Source: Aestuarierythrobacter sp037968495 (GTDB lineage Bacteria; Pseudomonadota; Alphaproteobacteria; Sphingomonadales; Sphingomonadaceae). From it: a DNA stretch of 64,000 bases. Under the pieces are notes generated by a model. The model worked only from the letters and a program-made list of their open reading frames with translations. It was not told the DNA's origin and searched no databases. Within the stretch, counting starts at the first letter, position 1; every line of letters starts with the position of its first letter. The stretch spans positions 1-64,000 of the forward strand of contig JBBKVP010000043.1 of NCBI GenBank assembly GCA_037968495.1, read 5' to 3'. Below, in pieces: positions 44,415 to 53,336 of the stretch. The position numbers were made by a program, and so were the translations under genes.

Positions 44415-45761
44415 CTACCTGAACGCGTGAATTTTGCCGCCCTCGTCAAGAATATAGAGCGTTTGGTTAGCAACGACCGGGGGCAGCGAAATCGCATCAT
44501 CAAGCCGGACGAAGTCTGCAACCGAACCGTCTTCGACCGCTGCAGAGACAACCTGTCCGCGCGAATTGGCGAGCCATAAACGTCCACCTGCCAGAACCGG
44601 ACCGACCCAAGAGATGCGGCCCTTCTTATCCTTCTCATCCTTGAACAGCGGCAGTTGCGTGAGCCAGCGGATCTTGCCGGTGGTGCGCGCAATTGCGAGC
44701 AGCTGCGCCTGATCGGTCAGGGCAAAAATCCACTCGCCAGCAATCGCAGGCGTGGAAATACCCGCAACGCTGAGTTCCCAAATGCGTTGTCCGGTTACCA
44801 GCTCATAAGCCGCCATACGGCCGCCTTGACCCAGCGCATAGACGCGGCCCCTGTCGATAATCGGATCGGCGTCAATATCAGTGAGTGTACCAACCTGCGT
44901 TGAAATCGAGGTGCGCGACAGAGCATCCGACCATAAAACGCGGCCATTTTCATAGCGGTGCGCGACTAGCTCGCCCGAACTGTAACCGGCAATGACCGAA
45001 CCCTGTGCTGCTGCGGGAGCAGCAACACCAAATACGCCGGCCTGGCCTTGCGAGCCCGAATCCTGCCAGTTGAGCGTGCCGTCGGCAGCGTTGAGGCTGA
45101 AAATCTCGTTCGCCTGCGTCATGACGAACACCGAATTGAAAGCGAGCGTAGGCGAACCGCGTAGAGGACCCGCTGGCTTCACCTTCCACAGCTGGATGCC
45201 GTTGGTTGCATCCAACGCGACGACATCGCCAACGCCGTCAGTGGCGTAAACGCGGCCTGCTTCATAGGAAGCGCCGCCGCCAAAAGCAGATGCTTCAAGA
45301 CTGTTGTCGATGCCCATTTCCGATGACCAGCGCTTCGCACCGGTTGCTGCATCAAGCGCGTGGACGGTTCCATCAGTACCGACAAGATAGGCCGAGCCAC
45401 CGCCAATGACTGGAGAAGCGGCAAGACGGCGGCGATTTGACCCGCCTTCCACCGAACTGGTCCAAGCGCGCGAAGGCGCTGCCGAAAGTGCAAGGTGGCC
45501 ATATGATTTGGAGGCTGTACCGCCAACTTGCGCCCAGTCAGCATTCACCTGAGCTGGCGGTAAAACCACTGCAACGCTAGCGAGCGCCGGATCAACCACA
45601 GCACCGCTTTCGATGGTTGAAAGGATCGGGCTGCGATTACCGACAGTCGGAGTCGTCTTAGGACCTTTTCCGCCCACGATTCCACAACCGGCAACCGCGG
45701 CTGCGATAGCGAGCATCATAGCATTTCGGGTCAAACCTGTGACAGCTTTACGGCTAATCAT
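44415..45761 (-). CDS. bamB: Outer membrane assembly lipoprotein BamB
   Basis: The beta-propeller lipoprotein of the BAM complex that inserts outer-membrane proteins. The 448-residue protein has a signal peptide with lipobox AAVAGC giving lipidated C26, then repeated PQQ-like blades (for example TVHALDAATGAKRWSS and VVALDATNGIQLWKV). It follows the YfgM-like gene, the conserved order. der (engA), often next, is not here; the ICMT-like gene follows instead. Confidence 0.93.
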   Translation of the reverse strand: MISRKAVTGLTRNAMMLAIAAAVAGCGIVGGKGPKTTPTVGNRSPILSTIESGAVVDPALASVAVVLPPAQVNADWAQVGGTASKSYGHLALSAAPSRAWTSSVEGGSNRRRLAASPVIGGGSAYLVGTDGTVHALDAATGAKRWSSEMGIDNSLEASAFGGGASYEAGRVYATDGVGDVVALDATNGIQLWKVKPAGPLRGSPTLAFNSVFVMTQANEIFSLNAADGTLNWQDSGSQGQAGVFGVAAPAAAQGSVIAGYSSGELVAHRYENGRVLWSDALSRTSISTQVGTLTDIDADPIIDRGRVYALGQGGRMAAYELVTGQRIWELSVAGISTPAIAGEWIFALTDQAQLLAIARTTGKIRWLTQLPLFKDEKDKKGRISWVGPVLAGGRLWLANSRGQVVSAAVEDGSVADFVRLDDAISLPPVVANQTLYILDEGGKIHAFR

Positions 45762-45786
45762 ACGGATATTCCTTTGAAAATCTCTG

Positions 45787-46572
45787 TCAGTTTGCTGGTT
45801 GCGGGGCCGTAGCGGCGCCCGTCATTTCGCTATCGCCGAGCACGTCGTCGACATCATCAATTGCATCCACGCCCAGCAGGCCGGACATTTGCCGGGCGCG
45901 GTTGCGCAGCGACTCAGGCACGCTTTTGTCGCGGGCGATAGACGCAAACAGGGCGCCAGCTTCGGCATTCTTGCCCTGTTCCATATAGGCGATCCCGACC
46001 AATTCGCCGGCACTGCCGAAGAACGGCGTATCGGCCACGGCCAGCGGCTTCAGCTTAGCAATGACGTCTGCGGGTTTCATCGCGTCAAAATTACTGGCAA
46101 CTTCGCGAATACGCGCGATCGAGCGGTAGGCTTCTGGCGCACTACTATCATCGGCAAGGGCTGCAAATAGGCCAACGGCTTCAGCCTTACGGCCTTGCTC
46201 AAGCGCCAGACTGGCCTTCAGCATTTGTGCAGCAGCTTTGGTTCCGCCTGATCCATCCGTGATAAGTGGCTCCAGCGCGTCGGCACCACTCTTCAAATTG
46301 CCCGCTTCGATCTGATCTAACGCTTGAACCAGCCGTTCGCTGCGCTCTTCATCGCCAGCGGCGGTTTGGCCCTGCCAAATCAGATAACCGCCAAATGCGG
46401 CCAGTCCGAGCACTAGAACAGAAATCGCCGGAACACCGTATTTCTTGGCGACGTTAGAATACTGATCCTGCCTTACGGCATCGTCGACTTCGCGCAGTAA
46501 CACGTCTTCCGACGCGGTCTGCTTCTCTGCCTGTTTCTCTTCGCGAGTTTTTGGTTCTGGTTTTTTGGCCAA
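45787..46572 (-). CDS. YfgM-like tetratricopeptide membrane protein
   Basis: A 261-residue protein with a short basic cytoplasmic N-terminus rich in Lys/Glu, one membrane helix at about 48-70 (GVPAISVLVLGLAAFGGYLIW), and a periplasmic TPR-like helical domain. YfgM (AncA) works with the SecYEG translocon and periplasmic chaperones, next to bamB. The start is ATG 46572 and it runs 25 bases before bamB. Confidence 0.85.
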   Translation of the reverse strand: MAKKPEPKTREEKQAEKQTASEDVLLREVDDAVRQDQYSNVAKKYGVPAISVLVLGLAAFGGYLIWQGQTAAGDEERSERLVQALDQIEAGNLKSGADALEPLITDGSGGTKAAAQMLKASLALEQGRKAEAVGLFAALADDSSAPEAYRSIARIREVASNFDAMKPADVIAKLKPLAVADTPFFGSAGELVGIAYMEQGKNAEAGALFASIARDKSVPESLRNRARQMSGLLGVDAIDDVDDVLGDSEMTGAATAPQPAN

Positions 46573-46697
46573 GGGGCGCTTTCCGATTGGTCGTGACTGG
46601 CTTGCGGCTGTTTAGCCGATGGCATGGCTGATGCAATGCAAGTGTTGCTAAGTGTCCCCCACAGCGTGAACCGCGAATTAAGCAAGAGGGCGGCTGG
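46573..46697. other. Spacer between the YfgM-like and glycosyltransferase genes
   Basis: A 125-base spacer on the minus strand, presumably the promoter region of the YfgM-like/bamB genes. No clear terminator or ORF was seen. Confidence 0.35.
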
Positions 46698-47861
46698 TTA
46701 AGTATCTTCGCGCGCTAGTCCCTCGATTCCGAGCCAGCGCCCGTATAGCCGGCCATAGGCAGTAATCATGGCCTTCTCGTCAAATTCACCGAGGGCGCGC
46801 TGGCGATTTGCTTCGCCAATTTTAGTACGTAACAGACGGTCACCCGCCAGCTCGAACAAATTTCCTGAAAGCTGCTCCACGCTTCCTGCGGGCGAGATAA
46901 AGGGCTGATTTTCTTGCGCGACGATATGCCTCACGTCGCCGACGTCAGGGGCTGCTACCGGCAGACCAGCCGCCATTGCTTCCACGACGGATAGCGGAAA
47001 CTGCTCGCTATCGGATGATAGGGCAAAGATATCGAACAGGCCGACTGCGGCTGACGGATCAGCAATAAACCCTGGCAAATGAACCCGGTGCGCAATTCCC
47101 AGCTCATCTGCCGCGCTGCGTATTACATCACGCTCTGGCCCTTCGCCAAGGATCACCAGATGCCATTCATTCGGTAGCGGTGCGAAAGCGCGAACAAGAC
47201 GCGGCAGGTTCTTCACCTCGCGGAGGCCCGCAACTGTGCCGACCCAATGTTCGCCTTTGCGTTTCATCACGCCCCTGATCGCGTCGTTCTTTGGCTTCTT
47301 CGCGTAGGCGCGTGTGGGAATACCGTTTGGTATACGCGTTACGCGGCCAATCGGCTGCTGCCAATCGACGAGCGCAATGCCTTCAAGTTTCTCGGACGGA
47401 ACCACCAGCGTTGCCGTGCGGCCCAGCGCAATCCGGCGGAACCAGTTGCGGGTTTTCTTCAGCTTGTGAATTTCGTCCGCATTGAAGCCATCTTCGTGAT
47501 GAACCAGCGGCGGAAGCGACATGGCCTCCGCGAAAAGCGTATGCGCCATCACCGCATCCATCGCGCCCCAATTATAGGTCAGGATCAAGTCAAAGCCCTG
47601 CATCGCCTTGGCAATTTTTTGCAATCTACCCGGCGTTGGCTTGCCTTTCAGGGATGGAAGGTCTTTCGGGAAACTAACCGGCACGCTCTTATCAAGCCTG
47701 CTGGCGGCTTCCATCCGCTCCGGCTCGGCAGACACCACCGTATGATGCAGCTTCTTGCCGAATGCGTTCATAAGGCGGACAGCGCGCAGTTCCTTGCCGC
47801 CCGCATTGAAGGTCGAATGCAGATGCAGGACGCGCGGCGGCCCTGCCTTGGTTGTCTTCAC
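46698..47861 (-). CDS. Glycosyltransferase family 4 protein
   Basis: A 387-residue GT-B glycosyltransferase. The N-domain begins with RVLHLHSTFNAGGKELRAVRL, and the C-terminal EX7E-type region reads SSDSEQFPLSVVEAMAAGLPV, typical of GT4. It probably transfers a sugar from a nucleotide donor to a lipid-linked or cell-surface acceptor in the cytoplasm. It overlaps the upstream hydrolase stop by 4 bases. The donor and acceptor are unknown. Confidence 0.88.
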   Translation of the reverse strand: MKTTKAGPPRVLHLHSTFNAGGKELRAVRLMNAFGKKLHHTVVSAEPERMEAASRLDKSVPVSFPKDLPSLKGKPTPGRLQKIAKAMQGFDLILTYNWGAMDAVMAHTLFAEAMSLPPLVHHEDGFNADEIHKLKKTRNWFRRIALGRTATLVVPSEKLEGIALVDWQQPIGRVTRIPNGIPTRAYAKKPKNDAIRGVMKRKGEHWVGTVAGLREVKNLPRLVRAFAPLPNEWHLVILGEGPERDVIRSAADELGIAHRVHLPGFIADPSAAVGLFDIFALSSDSEQFPLSVVEAMAAGLPVAAPDVGDVRHIVAQENQPFISPAGSVEQLSGNLFELAGDRLLRTKIGEANRQRALGEFDEKAMITAYGRLYGRWLGIEGLAREDT

Positions 47862-48733
47862 CGCACACGCTCCAGAAGCCGATCGATAGCTGCCTGCGAT
47901 GCGGTTTCCTCGAGGAATGGCGCATGGCCGACGCGCGGCACGGTAACGCCCTCCGCGTCAAGGATCCGGCGCTGCATTTCCTCAAACGTCGCTTGCGAGA
48001 ACAAATCCGACAACTCACCGCGCAGGATAGTCACCGGACGTCCGGCAAGCGCTTCATAGGCCGGCCACAGATCCGGCGGCGCTGCGTTATTTTCATCGGC
48101 AGCAAACGGCTCGGCGATCTTCATGTCATAGTCAAATCCGATACGGCCATTGCTGGTAAGGCACATATTCCGCTTGGCCATCGTCAGCCAGTCGGCCGTT
48201 TCAAAGTCAGGAAAGAAATCGCCATTCCCGTCGGACAGCGCCCTTGCAGCGTGCATCCACGTGGGAAAACTTCGCCCCTGTCCGACATAGCCGCTGATCC
48301 GCGCGATACCTGCAGGATCAAGCTCCGGCCCGATGTCATTGAGCAATGCGCCCGCAATCCGCTCCGGACTTGTGGCAGCGAGCAGCATCGTCATCAACCC
48401 GCCCAGCGAAGTTCCGATTGCGACGAAGCGATCAATCTTCTCCTGCGCGAGCAAAGCAAGCAGATCGCCAACATAAGTCAGCGGATTATAGGTCGCGCTA
48501 TCCTTGGCATATTCGCTCTGCGCGCGGCCGCGATTGTCGATGCAAATTACGCGCCACTCGCCCGCGATGCGCGACGCGACGCCATCAAAATCACGCGCGT
48601 TACGGGTCAGGCCAGGCAGACAGATCACCGGCGGCCGGTCCGCCGCAATATCCGCATTGGCAGGATAGTCGCGAAAATGCAGCTTCAACCCGTCGGGGCT
48701 TTCCCAGAAGCGGTCGGTAAAGTCCTTATCCAT
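47858..48733 (-). CDS. Alpha/beta hydrolase
   Basis: A 291-residue alpha/beta hydrolase with the oxyanion strand PVICLPGLTRNARDFD, the nucleophile elbow GTSLGG and the final histidine in VGHAPFLEE. No secretion signal is visible, so it is cytoplasmic. I chose ATG 48733 (MDKDFTDRFW); the longer frame starts inside the intergenic region. It is followed by the glycosyltransferase with a 4-base overlap. The substrate cannot be read from the sequence. Confidence 0.87.
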   Translation of the reverse strand: MDKDFTDRFWESPDGLKLHFRDYPANADIAADRPPVICLPGLTRNARDFDGVASRIAGEWRVICIDNRGRAQSEYAKDSATYNPLTYVGDLLALLAQEKIDRFVAIGTSLGGLMTMLLAATSPERIAGALLNDIGPELDPAGIARISGYVGQGRSFPTWMHAARALSDGNGDFFPDFETADWLTMAKRNMCLTSNGRIGFDYDMKIAEPFAADENNAAPPDLWPAYEALAGRPVTILRGELSDLFSQATFEEMQRRILDAEGVTVPRVGHAPFLEETASQAAIDRLLERVR

Positions 48734-48793
48734 CGGTAAGTCTAAAACCCCTATACCTTGCGTGTCGCACGCCTTAGCCCCACTTATCGCTGC

Positions 48794-50191
48794 ATGCCAT
48801 CCCAACCGCAAGCCGCCGAATATAAAGCTGACCCCGCTATCATGGAGGTCGCGGATTGGCTGGCTGATCCAGTGAAAGCAGTCAGTTTCCCGAAGACGGA
48901 GCTGCGCTTCCGTAATGACCGCTGGGACAAGGCCGTTGGATTGGGAGGTCTAAGCGACGAAGAATTCATCAAACATTTCGGACGTTTCAATCCGCTTCCT
49001 GATAACCTGAGTGAGCCGTTAGCGATGCGCTATCACGGACATCAGTTTCGCACCTACAATCCCGAAATCGGTGATGGGCGCGGGTTTCTGTTCGGCCAAT
49101 TGCGCGACGGAAAGGGCCGGTTACTCGACTTCGGCACCAAGGGTTCGGGCACCACACCTTATAGCAGAACCGCCGATGGCCGCCTGACATTGAAGGGCGG
49201 AGTACGCGAAATACTAGCTACGGAAATGCTTGAGGCTTTGGGTGTAAATACCTCCAAAACCTTTGCAATTATCGAAACCGGTGAAGAGCTGGCGCGCGGT
49301 GATGAACCATCGCCTACTCGCTCAGCTGTCATGACCCGCCTTAGCCACGGACATATCAGGATCGGCAGTTTCCAGCGGCTGGCCGTGCTGGAAGAGGAAG
49401 ATCATCTGCGGGCCTTGATCGACTATTCGCTTAAGCATTTCCCAGGACAGATGCCGCCGCCGGATGCCGCGGGACGCGAAGAGCCAGCGATCATTTTGTT
49501 ACATCAAGTGATCGAGCGAATGGCTGATCTCGCAGCGAGCTATATGGTTGCGGGGTTCGTTCATGGCGTTCTGAATACTGACAATATGAACATTAGCGGT
49601 GAAAGTTTCGACTACGGACCGTGGCGCTGGCTACCATCCTGGGCGCCTGGCTTTACCGCCGCCTATTTCGACCAAACAGGGCTTTACGCCTTTGGCCGTC
49701 AGCCTGAAGCTATCCACTGGAACTGCGGCCAGCTCGCCATTGCCTTCAGCCAAATCGCTGAGAGAGACGCGTTGGTTGAGGCATTGGAGCGCTTCGGACC
49801 GCTCTATCAGGCGGCAATGGCGAAGCGCTGGCTGTGGCGTTTGGGAGTGAAGCCTAAAGACGCAGAGAGTGACGCAAAGGTGCTGGAAGCGTCCGAACTT
49901 ACCATGCGGGAGCGCAAAATCGGGCCGGAGGACTTCTTCTTCAGCTATCGCGGCGGCAGAGGTGCAACCGGCGACTTGGCCGATGCTCTGAAATCATACG
50001 AACCTGCGGACCGCGACCATCCCTATTGGTCAGAAGGAGCACCGGTTTCAATGCTGATCGATGAAGTCGAAACGCTGTGGTCTGCAATTGCGGAACGTGA
50101 TGATTGGCAGCCGCTTTATGACAAAGTTGCGGCGATCCGGCGGATGGGCGATGCAATGAAGGATGCTCCAATTCCGGCAGGACATCTTTAA
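48794..50191 (+). CDS. selO: SelO/YdiU protein adenylyltransferase (AMPylase)
   Basis: A pseudokinase that transfers AMP from ATP to protein Ser/Thr/Tyr, part of redox stress responses. The 465-residue protein has RYHGHQFRTYNPEIGDGRG near 80, LLDFGTKGSGTTPYSRTADGR around 110-130, and VHGVLNTDNMNISGESFDYG with the catalytic Asp region. The C-terminal selenocysteine seen in vertebrates is not in most bacterial forms and is absent here. I chose ATG 48794 (MPSQPQAAEY). Confidence 0.93.
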   Translation: MPSQPQAAEYKADPAIMEVADWLADPVKAVSFPKTELRFRNDRWDKAVGLGGLSDEEFIKHFGRFNPLPDNLSEPLAMRYHGHQFRTYNPEIGDGRGFLFGQLRDGKGRLLDFGTKGSGTTPYSRTADGRLTLKGGVREILATEMLEALGVNTSKTFAIIETGEELARGDEPSPTRSAVMTRLSHGHIRIGSFQRLAVLEEEDHLRALIDYSLKHFPGQMPPPDAAGREEPAIILLHQVIERMADLAASYMVAGFVHGVLNTDNMNISGESFDYGPWRWLPSWAPGFTAAYFDQTGLYAFGRQPEAIHWNCGQLAIAFSQIAERDALVEALERFGPLYQAAMAKRWLWRLGVKPKDAESDAKVLEASELTMRERKIGPEDFFFSYRGGRGATGDLADALKSYEPADRDHPYWSEGAPVSMLIDEVETLWSAIAERDDWQPLYDKVAAIRRMGDAMKDAPIPAGHL

Positions 50192-50297
50192 TTGAACATG
50201 ATTATACGTCCCTGCACTGGTCTAGTTAATCTTAGCCAGCTATCAGCTCGTAACGGGGCGTGAAGGCTGGCAGGAATTGGAAGTTGGGTAACTAGGG

Positions 50298-51713
50298 ATG
50301 AGCGACAATCTGATCATATCGGTGGAACCTGCCACTGGTACTGAACTGTGGCGCGCCGAGAAGAGCGATGTCGACGCAGTTGTCGACCGTGCCCGCCGCG
50401 CATGGCCCGCCTGGGCCGCGCAATCGCTGACGACGCGGATGGAAACCGTCCGCCGTTTCGCCAACGAAGTCCGCAAAGAAAACGAAACTTTCGCCGAATT
50501 GATAGCCCGCGAAACCGGCAAGCCGATGTGGGAAGCCCGCACCGAAGTCGAAGCGGTGATCAATAAGGTCGAAATCTCGATCCGCGCCTATTCCGACCGC
50601 ACAGGGCAAAAGCGCTTGGATAGCGCGCTGCAAGGCACCGCTGCTCTGCGCCACAAACCGCACGGGGTGATGGCTGTTCTTGGGCCATATAATTTCCCGG
50701 CTCACTTACCCAACGGTCATATTGTCCCGGCATTGATCGCGGGTAATGTAGTCGTCTTCAAGCCGAGCGAGAAGACGCCGGCTGTTGGCGAGTTTTTGCT
50801 CAAATGTTTTCATAATGCCGGCTTGCCAGCAGCAGTTGCCCAGCTGGTTGTGGGCGGCCCGGACGAAGGCAAAGCTCTGGTCGCGCACCACGGCGTTGAC
50901 GGGGTATTGTTCACCGGTTCAGCTCAGGCAGGCATTGCGATCAACAAGAAGCTGGCGACGCAGCCAGGCAAGATCGTTGCGCTCGAAATGGGCGGCAACA
51001 ACCCGATGATCGTGTGGGACACCCCCCTGTTTATGGATGCCGCGACGCTTGTGATCCAATCTGCCTTCACCACCGCTGGCCAGCGGTGCAGCGCGGCACG
51101 CCGGTTGATCGTAAAATCCAGCATGTATGATCAGTTGATGGAGGAGGTGAAGAAACTCGCCGACCGGATCATCGTGGGCGGGCCGATGGACGATCCGCAG
51201 CCCTTCATGGGGCCGGTTATCGACAATGATGCCGCCGACCAATTGACCGAGAGCTTTCTTTATTTGCTGTCCAATGGCGGCAAGGCGATCAAGCATCTGG
51301 TGAAGCCGCAGGACGATCTACCATTCTTGTCACCGTCTATCATAGACACCACGAACATGGCTGACCGTCCCGACGTCGAGTTGTTCGGGCCGCTGCTGCA
51401 GGTAATCCGGGTCGACGATTTCGACGAAGCGATTGCCGAAGCGAACAACACCCGGTTCGGCCTCGCTGCCTCGCTTGTTGGTGGCACCCCGCAAGAATAC
51501 AACCGTTTCTGGGCGAATATCCGCGCAGGTATCGTGAACTGGAACCGTCCGACCAATGGCGCTTCGTCCGCTGCGCCCTTTGGCGGAACAGGCTTGTCAG
51601 GCAACCACCGCCCCAGTGCGTTCTATGCAGCGGATTACTGCGCCTATCCGGTGGCAAGCACCGAAATGGAGCAACCGCGCGCGACAGTTGGTGTGGGTTT
51701 CCGCGACAGCTAA
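50298..51713 (+). CDS. astD: Succinylglutamate-semialdehyde dehydrogenase
   Basis: An NAD(P)+-dependent aldehyde dehydrogenase, 471 residues, most like AstD, which oxidises N-succinylglutamate 5-semialdehyde in the arginine (AST) pathway. The catalytic Cys is C264 (GQRCSAARR) and the general base E230 (ALEMGGNNP). The other ast genes are not adjacent, so assignment is by sequence resemblance, and a different semialdehyde is possible. It is preceded by TAGGG before ATG 50298 and is convergent with the lipoprotein at 51720. Confidence 0.82.
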   Translation: MSDNLIISVEPATGTELWRAEKSDVDAVVDRARRAWPAWAAQSLTTRMETVRRFANEVRKENETFAELIARETGKPMWEARTEVEAVINKVEISIRAYSDRTGQKRLDSALQGTAALRHKPHGVMAVLGPYNFPAHLPNGHIVPALIAGNVVVFKPSEKTPAVGEFLLKCFHNAGLPAAVAQLVVGGPDEGKALVAHHGVDGVLFTGSAQAGIAINKKLATQPGKIVALEMGGNNPMIVWDTPLFMDAATLVIQSAFTTAGQRCSAARRLIVKSSMYDQLMEEVKKLADRIIVGGPMDDPQPFMGPVIDNDAADQLTESFLYLLSNGGKAIKHLVKPQDDLPFLSPSIIDTTNMADRPDVELFGPLLQVIRVDDFDEAIAEANNTRFGLAASLVGGTPQEYNRFWANIRAGIVNWNRPTNGASSAAPFGGTGLSGNHRPSAFYAADYCAYPVASTEMEQPRATVGVGFRDS

Positions 51714-51719
51714 GCGCAG

Positions 51720-52454
51720 TCAGCTTCCGCTCGTTACCACGTCAATTTCGGCAATGCCCGCTGATGCCGTGCTTGCGTAAATCGCAAAGCTCTCGCTACC
51801 CTTTTTCCCGCGCAATACCTGCTCGTCGCCTATCTGGCTGAGCCCGGTCTTGAAGCCCGCCTTCCGCGCTTTGGTGAAGTAGAAATCCAGCACGTTGGAT
51901 TGGGGCACGGGTGTCCTGAAACTAACGGCCTTGGCGCGGCACGCCCCCCCGGCAGTTCCGGCAGCCGATTGCACAGCGCCGTGTGGATATACTGGAATCA
52001 CTTCAGGCATTCGGGCAGCCCAAGCTGCTGTGTAGCTGGCCGCGTCCGCACATTCGCTAGTTACGATGCCGGAACGCTCCATTCTCGCGACCAGTGTCAG
52101 CGGGCGAAAACCGCCAGCCGCGTCCTTGCCCTTTGCCGAATCGCTAGCAGAACGCATTTCCGCCAAACCGCCAACTAGATCAACTGCTTCGGAACGCGCC
52201 TGAGCAATTGTCTCTTCAGTGACATTGAGCGGCGGCAAAGAGCCGTCACGCGATCCATCCGATATTGCTGCGGCGGCTTGATTTTGTCCCGTCAAATCCG
52301 GATCAATCATCAGACTTTCGCTAAGCGCACGCGATATGATCGGGTCGTCAGGCTGCGCCGGAAGCCCAGCATCAGCATCGCCGCAAGCGACCAGCAGCAG
52401 GCACGGCATAACAGCTGCACAGAGTGCCACGATTCTGAGACTAGGTCGGTCCAT
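51720..52454 (-). CDS. Putative lipoprotein, unknown function
   Basis: A 244-residue protein with a signal peptide and lipobox LVAC giving C24. After that it is acidic and flexible, then a C-terminal domain (residues 150-244) with ARMPEVIPVYPHGAVQSAAGT, PVPQSNVLDFYFTKARKAGFKT and RGKKGSESFAIYA. I do not recognise the family. Two cysteines, C138-like in TSECADAA and C in GGACRAK, may form a disulfide. It is on its own, convergent with astD. Confidence 0.7.
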   Translation of the reverse strand: MDRPSLRIVALCAAVMPCLLLVACGDADAGLPAQPDDPIISRALSESLMIDPDLTGQNQAAAAISDGSRDGSLPPLNVTEETIAQARSEAVDLVGGLAEMRSASDSAKGKDAAGGFRPLTLVARMERSGIVTSECADAASYTAAWAARMPEVIPVYPHGAVQSAAGTAGGACRAKAVSFRTPVPQSNVLDFYFTKARKAGFKTGLSQIGDEQVLRGKKGSESFAIYASTASAGIAEIDVVTSGS

Positions 52455-52516
52455 GCTCCCCTCATACGCCCCGCCCGTTAAGGAATCGCTGATCTTGAAT
52501 ATGTTGTAAGAAGTTA

Positions 52517-52550
52517 GAAGGCGCCCTCCCCTTGCGGGAAAGACGCCTTC
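52517..52550. terminator. Hairpin downstream of the glycine-zipper gene
   Basis: GAAGGCG / CGCCTTC, a perfect 7-pair stem with a CCC...GGG inside the loop, lies 66 bases downstream of the minus-strand gene at 52616. On that strand TTCTAACTTCTT follows, an imperfect T-tract. A terminator is plausible but weak. Confidence 0.45.
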
Positions 52551-52615
52551 ACACGGATGGTGCAGTCCGCGTAACCGGCCCTACGGTGGCGTGTGACCGG
52601 AAACTGGTTGTAGGC

Positions 52616-53116
52616 TTAGCGGCAGCGGGAGTTTCCGCGATCGATTTCGCGGCCCAGAAGCGCGCCGCCGGCGGCGCCAAGGATAGCGCCGAGCGTCCGG
52701 TCACGGGCAAGCTCGCGTCCGGCCAAGCCGCCTACGACACCGCCGATCAGCAAACCGGTCGTGCCATTTTCCCTGCGGCAATAATACTGGCCATCGTTAC
52801 CGCGCCAAACACGGGTGTTGCGACTGACGCGTTCGTCATACCGGCGCTCGTCATAGCGGCGATCATCGTAACGGCGATCATCGTAACGGCGGTCATCGTA
52901 GCGATCATGGCCACGGCCACGCTTGTAGCGCTTGTCCTTGCGGCCATGTTCGTAAATTTCATTGCCGTAGGGCGAAGCACCATACGCCGGAGCGTAAGTT
53001 GAAGTCGCGGCGTGCGGGGCCGACTGTGTTGACGTCGCAGCAGCGGCGGGAACGGCAAAAGCAAGGACGGGTACAGCTAGGGCCAATGTGGCGGCTTTAA
53101 GATTTAACGTGCTCAT
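52616..53116 (-). CDS. Secreted glycine-zipper protein with tandem RYDDR repeats
   Basis: A 166-residue protein with a signal peptide ending near AVPAAAATS, then a Tyr/Ala region and a basic Arg-Tyr-Asp block of five RYDDR/RYDER copies (residues about 72-97). The C-terminus is a glycine-zipper 2TM-like hairpin (GLLIGGVVGGLAGRE and LGAILGAAGGALLGREI), found in outer-membrane/envelope stress proteins. I chose ATG 53116. The tandem repeat is also visible in the DNA at 52829-52903. Confidence 0.8.
   Translation of the reverse strand: MSTLNLKAATLALAVPVLAFAVPAAAATSTQSAPHAATSTYAPAYGASPYGNEIYEHGRKDKRYKRGRGHDRYDDRRYDDRRYDDRRYDERRYDERVSRNTRVWRGNDGQYYCRRENGTTGLLIGGVVGGLAGRELARDRTLGAILGAAGGALLGREIDRGNSRCR
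52829..52903. repeat. 15-base tandem repeat (five units)
   Basis: Five 15-base units, two of them identical (GCGATCATCGTAACG at 52859 and 52874). They encode the RYDDR/RYDER repeat on the minus strand of the glycine-zipper gene. Copy-number slippage could change the length of the charged linker. Confidence 0.85.
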
Positions 53117-53336
53117 AATGCGTTCCTTATTTCGTTGCGGCGGCCGACTCGATGTTCTTATCTCGTCCGGTGCGTTCATAGTTACGCGCACTTTCCTGAA
53201 CAGATTACAACTGCGGTGTCAGGAATGATAATTGTCGGTGAAGCGAACGATTTTAGCGGACGAATTGATCTGGATCGCATTGCTTGCACCGTTAATCGGC
53301 AAAGCCTAAGCGCGGAACTCACGCTCAGGAGGCACC
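53117..53336. other. Divergent promoter spacer
   Basis: A 220-base spacer between the glycine-zipper gene (minus) and rarD (plus). AGGAGG at 53327-53332 is the rarD ribosome site. No hairpin, ORF or alternative-sigma promoter could be supported. Confidence 0.45.

Noticed and set aside
52555..52615. Second hairpin downstream of the glycine-zipper gene (CCTAC...GTAGG)
   Set aside because: A five-base stem over a long loop is not strong enough to be called a terminator.
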